Source: Brasenia schreberi | Taxonomy: Eukaryota; Streptophyta; Magnoliopsida; Nymphaeales; Cabombaceae | Assembly (NCBI GenBank): GCA_036023115.1 | Contig: JAYKKT010000059.1 | Location: 6,188,501 to 6,252,500 of the forward strand | Direction: 5' to 3' | Length of the DNA stretch: 64,000 nucleotides | In this document: piece by piece, positions 48,626-60,255 of the stretch | How positions within the stretch are numbered: the stretch's first letter is position 1 | How the letters are laid out: each line of letters starts with the position of its first letter | Translations under genes and position numbers: made by a program | Notes under the pieces: model-generated | The model's database searches: none | What the model was told of the DNA's origin: nothing | The model's input: only the letters and a program-made list of their open reading frames with translations

Positions 48626-49319
48626 GAACTTATCTTCTACAACTCACAAGTTGCAGAGATCTCTCTTTAAGTGCAATGATGCCCTGAGCTCTTCTTGCTT
48701 CTTCCTGCGCCTCTTTTAAAGAATAGTTAAATGTGTAGTAAAGAAATTCTTACCTTGTTTGCGCCACCATTTTCCTCATTAGGGAGGTGGCGGAGATGAA
48801 CTGAAAAGCAGGTTCAAGTTGGAGGCTAGCAGTTGGATGTCCGAAGTTGTGCGCAAACCCACCTTCACAAAAAAAAGAAACCCGGACCTTGCAAGACAAC
48901 GACTGTATTGCGATATCATCTCTTGTCTCTTGCTTAAAACACGGGAAACGAAAAGAGAAGAGAAATGTGTTAGCTAATTGGACAAGCAAAGAGGCACTAT
49001 GAGCGTGTGGTCGATGAACACATTTGAAATGAATAAAACAACAAAAGATCTTATTGGCACCAATTAACCATGTGTTTTCTTTGTTCACCTTCTCACTATG
49101 GCGGAGTACCGGTACTATGTACTTAGCCGGTATCCTTATACATACCGGCACTTGGGTAATGGTTTTAAATTTTTTATGTTTGATGCATTGTTATGTTTCT
49201 TATTAAAAATAGAAATATTTGTTAATGTCAAAATTTATATGTTTTAGTTTTTAATAAGCTTTGTATTGTTACGGTCAATTCTTTAAAAATTTTAATAAGT
49301 ATGAAAAATCTTAGGAGAA

Positions 49320-50600
49320 ATAAGTATCGCTTGACTTAGAAGACTATTTAATGAAATATGAAGAAACTAAAAGACGTCAAAGGAATGGAGGATGAATATA
49401 ATTATATTCATATACAAGAAAAGGAGATATTTAGAATTGTATCAATTATAAGGGTATTAAATTGATGAGTCATATTATAAAATTATAAAAAGAATTATTA
49501 AATATAATTAAAAAAATATCGAGTACAATAAAAAACTAAATTTATTTCATGCTAGAAAATCTATTATTAAGGTGATTTGCCTATTAAATTTATGTCTTGT
49601 AGAACAATTTACAACAAAAAAGAAGAACATTCACATACTATTTACTAATTTAGAAAATTGTATGATATGGTACAAAGAGATATTGTTTGAAGAACCTTAG
49701 AAAAGAGTAATATCCTATCAAATAAAAGACATGTGTAAGGACCTATGAAAGGAGGACATATATTTTAAAGTTAATATTAGATTACGTCAAGGATAAACTT
49801 TAAGTTTATATTTATTTATATTGGTGATTGACGAGTTAACAAAACATATTTAAGAAAAATACCTTGGTATATGTTATATGTAGATGACATTTTGTTAGTG
49901 GATAAGTCTAAGAAAAAAATTAACACGGAATTGAAACTATGAAGAGAAACATTAAAAAGTAAATACTTATGACTTAGTGGAAACAAAGACAAAATATGTG
50001 AAATGCAAGTTTGATCGTTTGGTTACCTGAGACGATATAGAAATAAAGATTGACACACATTATATCTCTCATAAAAAAAGTTTAAAATACCTAGGATAAG
50101 GTTTTAAGAGCGATAAAAAATTTGATAGAAACACATGAAATTAATGCAAGTTTGCTAACATAGAGAGATACATCAGGTATTCTATGTTAATAAAAGATAT
50201 CATTAAAATTAAAAGATAAATATTACGAAGTAATAATTAAACCCACTATATTTTATGGTTTTGAGTATTGAGCCATTACTTATCAACATGTATAAAAAAT
50301 ATATGTAACATGAATGAAAATGAGATGAATGAGTGATCACATAAGAAAATATTTTATGGTTATTTGATCACATAAAAGGATAGTCAAAAGAAGGTATTTT
50401 ATGGTTTTAAGAAAATTGTTTACGATTATTTGATCACATAAAAGGATAGTCAAAAGAAGGTACGATGAAAACATGAGAAACTAGGTTGTGAAAATCTTAA
50501 AAAAAAGAATAAGAATGATCTAACTGAACTTAAGTTGAGTTAATGGTAACATAACACATGACCAGATTCTATACAAAGAAAGAATTAACGCCTTAGTAGT
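49320..50600 (+). mobile_element. Heavily AT-decayed RTE fossil
   Basis: Text throughout aligns with the RTE RT and C-terminal regions at 57990-59370, but with pervasive C-to-T and G-to-A change. Examples are 'tatgttatatgtagatgacat' (the F-A-D-D region) near 49870, 'ttgaaactatgaagagaaacatt' near 49935 and 'aaatacctaggat' near 50085. A block of about 70 bp is duplicated near 50345-50460. No reading frame survives. It is much older than the other RTE copies. Confidence 0.8.
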
Positions 50601-50689
50601 TATATATATATAATAATGGTGTACTCATATCTTATATTTTAAAAAGATATCGTACTTCATACTCGTACCGGTATCGTATTCGTATCTTT

Positions 50690-51119
50690 GAAACATAGCC
50701 TTCTTAAGTATCTGTCAGACAGAGGGAGAGGGAGGCGTTCAAAACGCGCGAATGTTGAGAAACGGATACGAATGACTAAGCGACTTTTACATAAAATAAT
50801 CAAAGCGAGAGGAGAGAGGGATTTGAGGAGCTTCGGTGGAAGAGAGAGAGATTTGTGGAGTTTCGGTGCAAGCGCTGATGAGAATTGGATGCTCCCTTTT
50901 GTTCTTCTCATCGCCTTGACTCTTCGTGCTCAGCGAAGAAGTTGCGATTTTCCTACCGAACCCAAACGGGGGAGTTCGGGAAATGAGCGTGGGGGGCGGG
51001 TGAGTCGAAGCGAGGGGAAGGAGAGAATTAATCAATTAGGGTTTATTTCTCTCTGGGTAGTGAACTTTTTTGGGTGTTGGGGGGTTACTGCGATGCGTGA
51101 GAATCGTCGTCCTGGAGCG
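50690..51119 (+). promoter_or_regulatory. Promoter/5'UTR region of the TMEM185-family gene
   Basis: The GC- and GA-rich stretch directly precedes the start at 51120 and contains 'gagagaggg' tracts typical of plant leaders. Open frames run through it on both strands but carry no domain. An in-frame upstream Met at 51093 would add nine residues, but the family begins at the 'GSWYRV'-type start. The RTE fossil ends about 90 bp upstream. Confidence 0.5.
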
Positions 51120-54100
51120 ATGGGATCGTGGTACAGAGTTGCCAGATCGTTGCAGGCGGTGGCTGCTCACGGCTTGCTCTTGTCTTTGACCGCTCTTCTC
51201 GTGATGAAGCTCAATCACACCGTCTCCTGCTCTTGGTGGTAGATTTTCTCGTCTCTTAATTTTGACCTTGCTCTTTCAATTGTTTCTGGGATTGTTGGTT
51301 GAGATGCTGAGCTCTGTGGATTTGCTTTTGTTCTTCGTTTGCTTCTTATGTGTTTCTGTTAGCTTATGTTTTGATCTCTTCGTTTGCTCCTCGTTTTCAT
51401 CCTTTCTGAAATCTGTCTTTCTCATGTTTATCTTTTTAAAAATTATTTCGTGGATCGACTCCTCACCTTTGACCTGGGTTTGAGGGGATCGAGTTTCGGT
51501 ATGGAGTAGCTTTTAACTAGGGCATAAAGAATTATGCTCATGATTGATTTTTTTACGACGGATAATGCGCATTATTGTGTTTGAAACCTAAAATCCTGTA
51601 TTTGTTCGAAAATATGCTTGATTTAATGGATTGTGGTATCGGTAGCTGGATAGTTGTGCCGTGGCTTGTGCAGTTTTTTGGTTAGAATTGATGCTGTGGG
51701 GTTTACTTTTGGTGGGAGATGTTTAGTCTATCGTCGTTGCTTGCATTTGGGGTACTAATCTTCAGGACCTTTCTGCCATTTTGGATTTATTTGTATATGA
51801 ATGAGGCATCGATCGAGAAGTACTTAATCCAACAATCAGAGTATAAACTGTTAAACCTTTTTAGCTAAGGTGTTAGTTGAATGAACTTTGAAGTGCCCAA
51901 GGGGTGCTAGTGCATCTGGCTTGGGTTTATGCAGGGTGTGCACGTAGTGAGGGTCTTCCCAGACCCAGCTTTTCCATTAATAGTATAGCACGTGCTGTCA
52001 TCAATAAAGCAGTCCTAGGTGATAATACTTGTGACATGTTTTAACCTATCAATTGGTGGTTGGATGGTAGCAAGGTAATCCTTTTGTCGGAGAGGAGTCA
52101 TTATGCATTCATATATAAGAAACACAAATTAGGGTGGCACTGATATCCCTGTTCAAAGGAGTTGGAATTTTTTTGGTTGAATTTGCCTTTGTAACAAATA
52201 TAGAGGAAGTGAGGAAAAAAGGAGAAACTGCTTGTAGTAAAAGGTTAACTTGTATATAGAGAAACACCAGTTTGTGACACCAGTAAGTGTTGTGTCACTA
52301 CGTGGGTTACCATAACTTTGTTTGGAAGCCTGAGTGGGAGTTAACAGATGCAATCTATCCATTGAGGAACATGAATTTAATGAATACCAGAGCTGTAGAG
52401 GAGATGCATCTTAATTTAGCAGCTCAAATTCAAATTGTTCAAGTATCTCCTAAGAACGATGTGGTTGCCAAATTCATCTCTACCTACTTGATCCTTTATG
52501 TGCCACTATCTGATTTAATGTCGCTAATGTCGTTCATGTTATTATTACTGCCATGCATATATGTTTCTCGTAATGGGTTCCAAACAAGTTCCTCATCTTA
52601 GAAAATCCCTGACATAGGTTTCTAACCCATCTCCTGATCCCAATGGAGTCAAAGTGACCATGAAGGACTTGAATTTGGGTCTCATTTACTAGGAAATTAA
52701 TATTTCAAGAATCCAAGAACACATGCACTTTGAACTTGCCAGGTGTCCGCAGGATATCTTGCCACCATATGTTGTTTGGTTACTTGAATGTCATCAAGTC
52801 AGGTCCTCTACTGCTAATTTACCTAGTATCCTTATGGAAGAATGTTAAAATATAGATGTCTGGATTTAGCAGATGCTTAATTGCATGCACATGACATGTT
52901 TGATGATTTAATTGTGGACACTAACACACACTTTTTGTAAGCTTGTTATTGTTTATTTTTACATGGAATTCAGCTATTTTTGGAGTTACCTTGTACCAAA
53001 ATAGTGGATTGTGAATACGACAGGATAATTTTCATTCCCTTGTGGCTATTTCACGTCACTGCTGCTCGAGGAAGATTCTCCTTGCCTGCTCCATCACCAC
53101 CACGTGATCGACATGTATGCTTAAGATCTTCATTTTATTTATTTAGTAAAAACCCATATCTAGTTGTGTTTTCATCTTCTCGATTTGTGTTTATCCGTGA
53201 TAGCTAAAATTTGCTCAACTTGCCATTGTCATCATTTCATGCACTGCAAGAGGCTCATGGTTATCTTTATGTGGGACAGTGGGCACCATGCCATGCTGTT
53301 GTTGCCACCCCGTTGATTGTTTCATTTGAGCTTCTTCTTTGCATTTTCCTTGAGAGCCTTTGGGGTAAGTTTATTGCATTATTAACATATATCATTGATT
53401 ATAGTACTTGTGGTAACTGCTGTTGCGTTTGGTCTTTATAACTGTTCGAGTACGTTTATTTTCTTAATGTACAAAGACATTATGCAGTCTTATGCTTAAA
53501 AGTTGAGGTAAAAAAGATCTTTGCATGTACTGGACTCTTATTTGTTCAAGGGATTTGCTTGCAGTTCACAGCTTTCCAGCAGTAAACTTGAAGATCGTCT
53601 TTCTCCCTTTGCTAACCTTTGAACTTCTTATCCTTATCGATAATTTCAGGTACCTTTTGTTAATTGAACTTCCTGGTGGTTGGGTTTTAAATAGTTCTCC
53701 ATTTCGGTAGCTATAATACATCAATACATTGTTTTCAATGTCTGTACCTATACAGAACTCTATGACATTTCCCCCCCTGTTCTGTGTTGCATCTGCATGA
53801 TCTACGATTTCATCTTGTGGTGCATCAAATCATTGGTTCAATGTCTACTAGGAAGATGAAACACCTTAATGAATTTTCTGGTATGACACATCTCAAAATC
53901 TAATTTGTTCTTTCTTCATGCAGATGCTCTTGTCTAGTATTATATGTCTACAAATGCTCATAGATCACATGCTCATTTCGATTCTTATCCTGGTACATGT
54001 TTGTTTTCCCAGTAATGTAAACAAAACTGAGGACCAATGTAGGACAAAGTGTTTATTTTATTACGAGTTGACTTGTAATTCATAAACTGTGCAGTATGCT

Positions 54101-54655
54101 GTTAGCAAATCTTGCTTAACTTTGTCAGTTCAACCGATTTTTCATGACACTAGATTCATTACTCTATTAATCTTATGCAGGATGTGTAGGGCTTTGATGC
54201 CAAGCGATGAAGAAGGCACAAATGATGAAGCTATATGGGAAATACTTCCGGTAAGCTCTCTAGTGTCCGAGACCTTCCATGGACTCACGTGAAAAAGGGT
54301 AATGGGAACCTTGTAGACAAATTAGAAGAACAGTATAAATGTTTTGATTCTGTGCATGAAATATTTCACATTCTTGTTCGAGGGCTGGTGTATTTTGATG
54401 TGAAATGGGATGATGGCTACTGTTTTTCGTTTCTTAGGTTTTTCTTCAGTCTTCTTGTTTCTCGTCCAGTAACTTTCTGTTTATACCCATTTGATGCTGC
54501 TATTGAATTCTTTTGATTCTTTTGTTGTGGTTTTACTCTTTTCATTATCCTTTGAGGATGCTAATTAGTTTTAATTTTCTACCAGCATTTTTGGGTTGCA
54601 ATATCTATGGTCTTCCTTGTTGCGGCTACTATTCTTCTGGTGCTGAAACTAACCG
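51120..54655 (+). CDS. TMEM185-family (transmembrane Fragile-X-F-associated) protein, N-terminal six exons only
   Basis: Six exons join in phase: 51120-51238, 53024-53114, 53280-53364, 53565-53649, 54181-54250 and 54586-54655. All are bounded by GT and AG, and together encode about 173 residues. Recognisable text is 'MGSWYRVARSLQAVAAH', 'GRFSLPAPSPPRDRH', 'WAPCHAVVATPL', 'FELLLCIFLES', 'MCRALMPSD' and 'HFWVAISMVF', all typical of plant members of this multi-pass family. Full plant proteins are roughly 480-490 residues with a C-terminal RING finger and are thought to be membrane ubiquitin ligases. Exon 6 ends in phase 1 at a gttggt donor, but the expected next exon (Gly-Trp-Trp-Asp motif) is not found through the end of the window. 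Either intron 6 is very long and full of transposons, or the gene has lost its 3' two thirds. No lesion is visible in the six exons. Confidence 0.85.
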
Positions 54656-55786
54656 GTTGGTATGCTTGCTTTGTTAATATTAGATCCAGTTAGTGACTTC
54701 TTTGAAGTTGTGTTCCTTATTAAGGAATATTCAAATAGCCACCCAACCTTTTGATCTACTCAAGTGCCTTCTGATGCTTGGGGTTGTATGCAAATACTCA
54801 TTATTTTTGCCCACATAATTCTTGGACTACATTCACTACAATCATTGGTGGGTTAATTTGCCAATTTACTCTTACCTATTCAAGATTACTTTTAGGATTC
54901 TGCAGAACCTGAATATTTGAGTTACATATGAAATAACCGTTTATCCCTTCAATTATTACTGTAATGGATCCTTTTGTTATGTTTAAAACTGCTGTCTTAC
55001 TCTTACTATAAAATCTTGTTAACAAATGCTAGTTTATGTTATAAATAGCTGTTAGATAGAATTAAAGCTACTCAAAAAGATGTAATGGGGTGGATTTAAC
55101 GGTACACCACAATTAAAAAACAAAAAAAAGTACCTGATACATATATCCAATTCATGTTTAGATGTATATCAATCCAAATAACAAGAGCTAAAGATAGTTA
55201 GTTCATGGATAAGTTAATAATATAAAGTATCTCTAGTTTTAAATCCTAGAAAAGTCATTGCAAATTGTCAACTTAAGGAAAGTGTTACAAGTGTCTGAGA
55301 TAACTGGATTTTATATTTCATATGCATTACATGTATAGAAGAAGGAAGAAAAATAGCCGATGAATATCAAAGAAAGTGAAAATTTGGAAAAAAAATTAAA
55401 AAAGAGGTGAAAACGAAATAAGTAGAGGAAGAAGGAATTGAAGAGAAGAAAAAAGGAGAAAGAGAAAGAGGAAGAGGAGAGGAAGGAGAGATAAATAGGA
55501 AGAAAGAGACAAAAGAAGAAAAATGAGTAGCATGAGAAGGAGAAGGGCTCAAACCAGAAGAAAAAGAAGTTTGAAGAAGAAGAAGAGGAAAGAGAAAATT
55601 TTCAATTACATGGATAGCGTGAGTTTGTTACCCAAGCGGGGGCAATATGGTGGCGGGGCTCACAGATAACAGTCAGTTATCCCTCCGGTACCCTTAACGG
55701 TCTGTCATCCTTTTGAGAAGCGTACCGAAAGGGATAACAGGCTGTTACCTGTCTTCCCCTGGCCTGCTATGAGTGGACCATCATCT
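54656..55786. other. Presumed intron 6 or downstream spacer, with purine-only tract
   Basis: No further exon of the TMEM185-family gene is recognised. At 55335-55600 almost every base is A or G. At 55674-55691 and 55722-55740 there is an imperfect inverted repeat (CAGTTATCCC.CCGGTAC), just before the RTE copy. Confidence 0.5.
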
Positions 55787-55878
55787 TTTTAAACTCCGCC
55801 CATGTAAGGATTACCGTTGCATTGCCGGTCCCAAAGCCCGGATAAAGGAGGAGGGTTGTGTTAGGCTTCCGACAGCCA

Positions 55879-56497
55879 GCGTAAAACTTCGTTGGATTTT
55901 TATAACATGGATTACAAAAATTATGAGCATTGTTTTGGGGCGTCCCCACCTAGCGACGTGCTGCAGAGCCCGAATGCAGTAAGAAGTAAGCAAGGGCCAC
56001 TACATTTTTGCCCGAATATAGTGAATCAATTGCAGAGAGGGTTCCCACATCATGGACGGGTGTAGGTAAAGAAGTTAGTCCCACTACATTGCCGCCCGAA
56101 TGTAGTGAAAAATTTTCAGAGAGGGTCTTCGCATTTTGATTATGGACGGATGCGGGGGGTAAGGAAGCTAGTCCTAGATAATAAGGACTAGCGTAAAACT
56201 TCGTTGGATTTTTATAACATGGATTACAAAAATTATTAGCATTGTTTTGGGGCGTCCCCACCTAGCGATGTGCTGCAGAGCCCGAATGCATTAAGAAGTA
56301 AGCAAGGGCCATTACATTTTCGCCCGAATGTAGTGAATCAATTGCAGAGAGGGTTCCCACATCATGGACGGGTGTGGATAAAGAAGTTAGTCCCACTACA
56401 TTGCCGCTCGAATGTAGTGAAAAATTTTCAGAGAGGGTCTCCGCATTTTGATTATGGACGGATGCGGGGGGTAAGGAAGCTAGTCCTAGATAATAAG
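55879..56497 (+). repeat. Tandem duplication of the RTE 5' region (2 x ~307 bp, period ~311)
   Basis: Both units run from 'gcgtaaaacttcgttgg' to 'ctagtcctagataataag' and differ at about ten positions. Each contains two short hairpins made of 'cactacatt' and 'gaatgtagtg'-like arms. The end of the unit reaches into the first codons of the polyprotein. The other long copy (42060-42330, minus strand) has only one unit. Confidence 0.9.
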
Positions 56498-59348
56498 ATT
56501 CGTATTGGTTCTTAGAATATCGGAACATTATCCAGTAAGCTAATGGAGGTGGTAAATACTATGATTCGGAGAAAGATTCATATTCTATGTTTACAAGAGA
56601 AAAAATGGGTTGGAGAAAAAGCAAAGGAGATAGAGGATACAGGTTTTAAATTATGGTACTCAGGTAAAGAAAAGGCTCGAAACGGAGTTGGTATTATCAT
56701 AAATAAAGATTTAAAGGAGAGTGTAGTAGACATACAACGATACGGTGACCGAATCATAACGTTGAAATTAGTGTTAGGACCAGAGGTTTTTAATATAGTT
56801 TGTGCTTACGCACCCCAAGTAGGACTAGAAGATAGTATAAAGACAGTTTTTTGAGAAGAGTTAGATAAGGTGTTTCAAAAGATTCCACAAAGGGAGATGA
56901 TTTGTTTAGGAGGAGATTTAAATGGACATGTCGGTAAAGAGGCATTAGGATATCAAGGGATTCATGGAAACTTTGGTTTTAGGGATATAAATGAGGAAGG
57001 TAGGGAGATTTTAAATTTTGCTATGTCATTTGATCTCTTTATAGTCAATACAATCTTCAAAAAATGAGATGAACATTTAATTACTTATAAGAGTGGCTTA
57101 TCACAAACACAAATTGATTACTTTATTTGTAGAAAAAAAGATAGAGCGTGTTGTAAAGATTGTAAGGTAATTCCAGGATAAAGCTTAACCACCCAACATC
57201 GACTTTTAGTTATGGATTTACAAATAAAAAAGTGGACAAAGAAGAAAAGAGTGCATCGAGCTATTCGGACTAAATGGTGGAACCTCAAAAGCGAGAAAGA
57301 AGATATATTTAAACAGAAAGTCCTGCAAGGAGATGTTTGGAATTATGTTGGCATGCCCTGAGATATGTGGAATAATATGGCTATACATATTAGGAAAGTT
57401 GTGAAAGATGTGTTAGGGGTATCTAAGGGAGGTGTACCGGCACAAAAAGAGGCTTGGTGGTGGAGTGAAGTAGTACAAAATAAAATCAAGGCAAAGAGGG
57501 TATGTTACAAATTTCATTATTCTAAGAAAACTAGTGAAACTTTAGAAGCTTATAAGAAAGCAAAAAAGGCCGTTAGTGAAGCAAAAGCTAAGATTTGGGA
57601 GGACTTATATAAAAAACTCAACTGAAAAGAGGGTGAAAGAGATATTTTTAGGATAGCTAGGGCTAGAGATAAGAAAACTAAAGATCTTAATTATGTTAGA
57701 TGGATAAAAGACGAGGACGAAAAAATTCTAGTGGCAAATGATGATATAAGAAATAGATGGAAAAACTATTTTTATAATCTTTTTAATGAAAATAAAGATG
57801 TTAGTATTAGTTTAGGAGATTTAGCCAACTCAGAAAAGTATATAAACCACAATTTCTACCGACGTATTCAAAAGAATGAAGTCAAAGAGGCTCTTAAACA
57901 TATGAAGGGTGGTAAATCGATAGGACCTGTTAATATTCCTATAGAAGTTTGGAAAATACTAGGAGAAATAGGAATCACTTGGCTCACAAGACTATTTAAT
58001 GAAATATGGGAAAACCAAAAGATGCCCGAGGAATGGAGAGCAAGTACACTTATACCCATATGTAAGAACAAGGGAGACATTCAAAATTGTGCGAATTATC
58101 GAGATATCAAGTTAATGAGCCATACTATGAAATTATGGGAAAGAATTATTGAACGTAGGTTAAGACAAGTATCAAGTACAACAGAGAACCAATTTGGGTT
58201 CATGCTAGGCTGATATACTATTGAAGCGATTCACCTTTTGAGACGTCTTATGGAACATTTTAGAGCAAAAAAGAAAGACCTTCACATGATATTTATTGAT
58301 CTAGAAAAAGCTTATGATAGGGTACCGAGGGAGGTTCTTTAAAGAACTTTGGAAAAAAGAGGTATCCCATTGACATATATTAACCTTATAAGAGACATGT
58401 ATGATGCTGCAAAAACATGTGTGAGGACTCATGAAGGAACGACAAACTTCTTTGAAGTTAATATTGGGTTACATCAAGGATCAACTTTAAGCCCGTACTT
58501 ATTTATAATGGTGATGGATGAGTTAACAAAACATATTCAAGATGAAGCACCTTGGTGTATGTTATTTGCAGATGATATTGTATTAGTGGAGGAGTCTAAG
58601 GAAAAAGTTAATAGAAAATTGGAACTATGGAGAGAAACATTAGAAAGCAAAGGCCTTCGACTTAGTAGAACAAAGACAGAATATATGGAATGTAAGTTTG
58701 ATCATTTGGTTACTTCAGAGGACATAGAAATTAAAATAGGCACATATTGCATTCTTCAGAAGGAAAGTTTTAAATACCTAGGGTTAATTTTTCAGAAGAA
58801 TTGATTGAGATGTTACACATAGAATTAATGCTGGTTGGTTAAAATGGAGAGGAGCATAAGGTATTCTTTGTGATAAGAAGATACCATTAAAATTAAAAGG
58901 AAAATATTATGGAGCAGCAATTAGGTCTGCCATGTTTTATGGTTCTGAGTGTTGGTCAGTTAATTAAAAGGTAAATATTAATCATCAACATGTACAAAAG
59001 ATGTCTGTGACAGAAATGAAGATGTTGAGATGGATGTGTGGTCATACAAGAAAAGACCGTATACATAATGAGGTTATTAGAAACAAAGTAGGAGTGGCAC
59101 CCATAGAGGATAAAACGAGAGAACATCGTTTAAGATGGTTTGGACATATAGAAAGAAGATCAAAAGAAGAACCTGTAAGAAGCTTAGAAAAACTAAATTT
59201 GGAAAGGATTAAAAGAGGTAGAGGACGACCACAAAAGTATTGGAAAGAAACAATAAAGAACGATCTAGCTTATTGGGAGTTAACTGCTAACCTGGCACAA
59301 GATAGGGATCTGTGGAAACAAAGAATCCATGTAGCCGACCCCGTCTAG
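56462..59348 (+). pseudogene. RTE endonuclease-reverse transcriptase polyprotein, multiple stops
   Basis: One frame runs from Met 56462 to about 58804; a shift near 58805-59000 then leads to the C-terminal frame (59001-59348). The apurinic-endonuclease domain has 'ILCLQEKKWVG', 'CLGGDLNGHVG' and 'SGLSQTQIDYF'. The RT has 'WRASTLIPI', '[12 protein letters not shown]', 'LHQGSTLSPYLF' and the catalytic 'FADD' (about 58567). The C-terminus has 'RWFGHIERRSKEEP'. In-frame stops occur at about 56513, 56852, 57065, 57179, 57359, 57623, 58211 and 58340. Several are one transition from Trp or Arg codons retained in the 33.9-42.4 kb copy. A short insertion near 58965-58985 repeats local sequence. The product would nick target DNA and copy its RNA, but this copy cannot encode it whole. 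Confidence 0.88.
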
Positions 59349-59372
59349 TATGGGAAAAGGCTTAGTTGTATT

Positions 59373-60238
59373 TTATTTTATTATTATTTACGTGGATGTG
59401 GAATTGCAATAGGCATCTAGAGTTTCTGATGTAGAGTGAAACATTTGAGAAGAAGAGCTACTTAGTTGTACACTGAAACATTTGAGGAAAAAAATTGGTG
59501 AGTTTCATGGATATGAAAATTATATTTATGATCCAGAGGCAGAGCCAGTATGGTTATCTTAGGGGGTTGGCACCATCCCAAACATGTTTCTTCAAATATT
59601 CAAATAAAGATAATGCAAATAATATACTATAATAATTTAACTTTAACTTGAAATAGCTTCAATGCTATAACATAATAAACACAATGTAACTATCAGTTGC
59701 ATAACATAATCACTCACTACAGTTTCTCACTCAAAAGGCTCATAATTTATAGACTTAAGAAGAAACTTGATCTCCTCCTAAAATTGCCTTAATCTCAAAT
59801 CATATTTTAGAGTGTAGAAATTGAATGAAAGAAGCAAAGATGAAATATCACTAATACCTTAATAAAACATAACATTGACATGGCCAAAGAACCTGGCACA
59901 ACAAAAAATCAGAAACTAGCACACCAGTAAATTGTCTGCACAACATTGAGAATGCTTGTCATTGTCATAAAAAACGTTTTACCCAAAATAAACAAGTTTA
60001 ACCAACCGAAGCAATGATTTGGTCCCTAAATCTCCTATCGGAATTGTTAGAAATCCGAAAAACATATTCTATCCAGCCTACCTAAGATCCTACATACTCT
60101 TGCATTCGCTTTGCTTTGTGGAGAAATGAACGTTATAAGGTTGTTTTTAAATATTTTTTCATATACCCTTGTAACCTCTTCAATACTATTTATACCCCTC
60201 AAAGTAAAGGGGAATCTATGAGTATGCATGGTCACAAA
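59373..60238. other. AT-rich spacer, unassigned
   Basis: No gene was recognised. The text 'ggcagagccagtatggttatcttagggggttgg' at about 59540 resembles terminal motifs seen in many plant DNA transposons, but no partner end was found. Confidence 0.4.
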
Positions 60239-60255
60239 TAGACATGGTGAGTTAT

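Larger units (their letters stand above)
55787..59372 (+). mobile_element. Near-complete RTE-clade LINE with duplicated 5' module
   Basis: The start at about 55787 ('aaactccgcccatgtaagg') coincides with the 5' end of the independent minus-strand copy at 42441, so this is probably the true 5' end. A ~307-bp segment is present twice in tandem (55879-56185 and 56190-56497). The 3' end reads 'gtatgggaaaaggcttagttgta' at about 59350-59370. It is the longest RTE copy in the window. A TSD could not be read, because the 3' flank is a T/A repeat. Confidence 0.88.

Noticed and set aside
52287..52601. 104-codon frame inside intron 1 of the TMEM185-family gene
   Set aside because: The family joins exon 1 directly to the exon at 53024 in phase; this frame has no family similarity.
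55367..55552. Ser/Phe/Pro-rich minus-strand frame
   Set aside because: Complement of the purine-only tract; low complexity.
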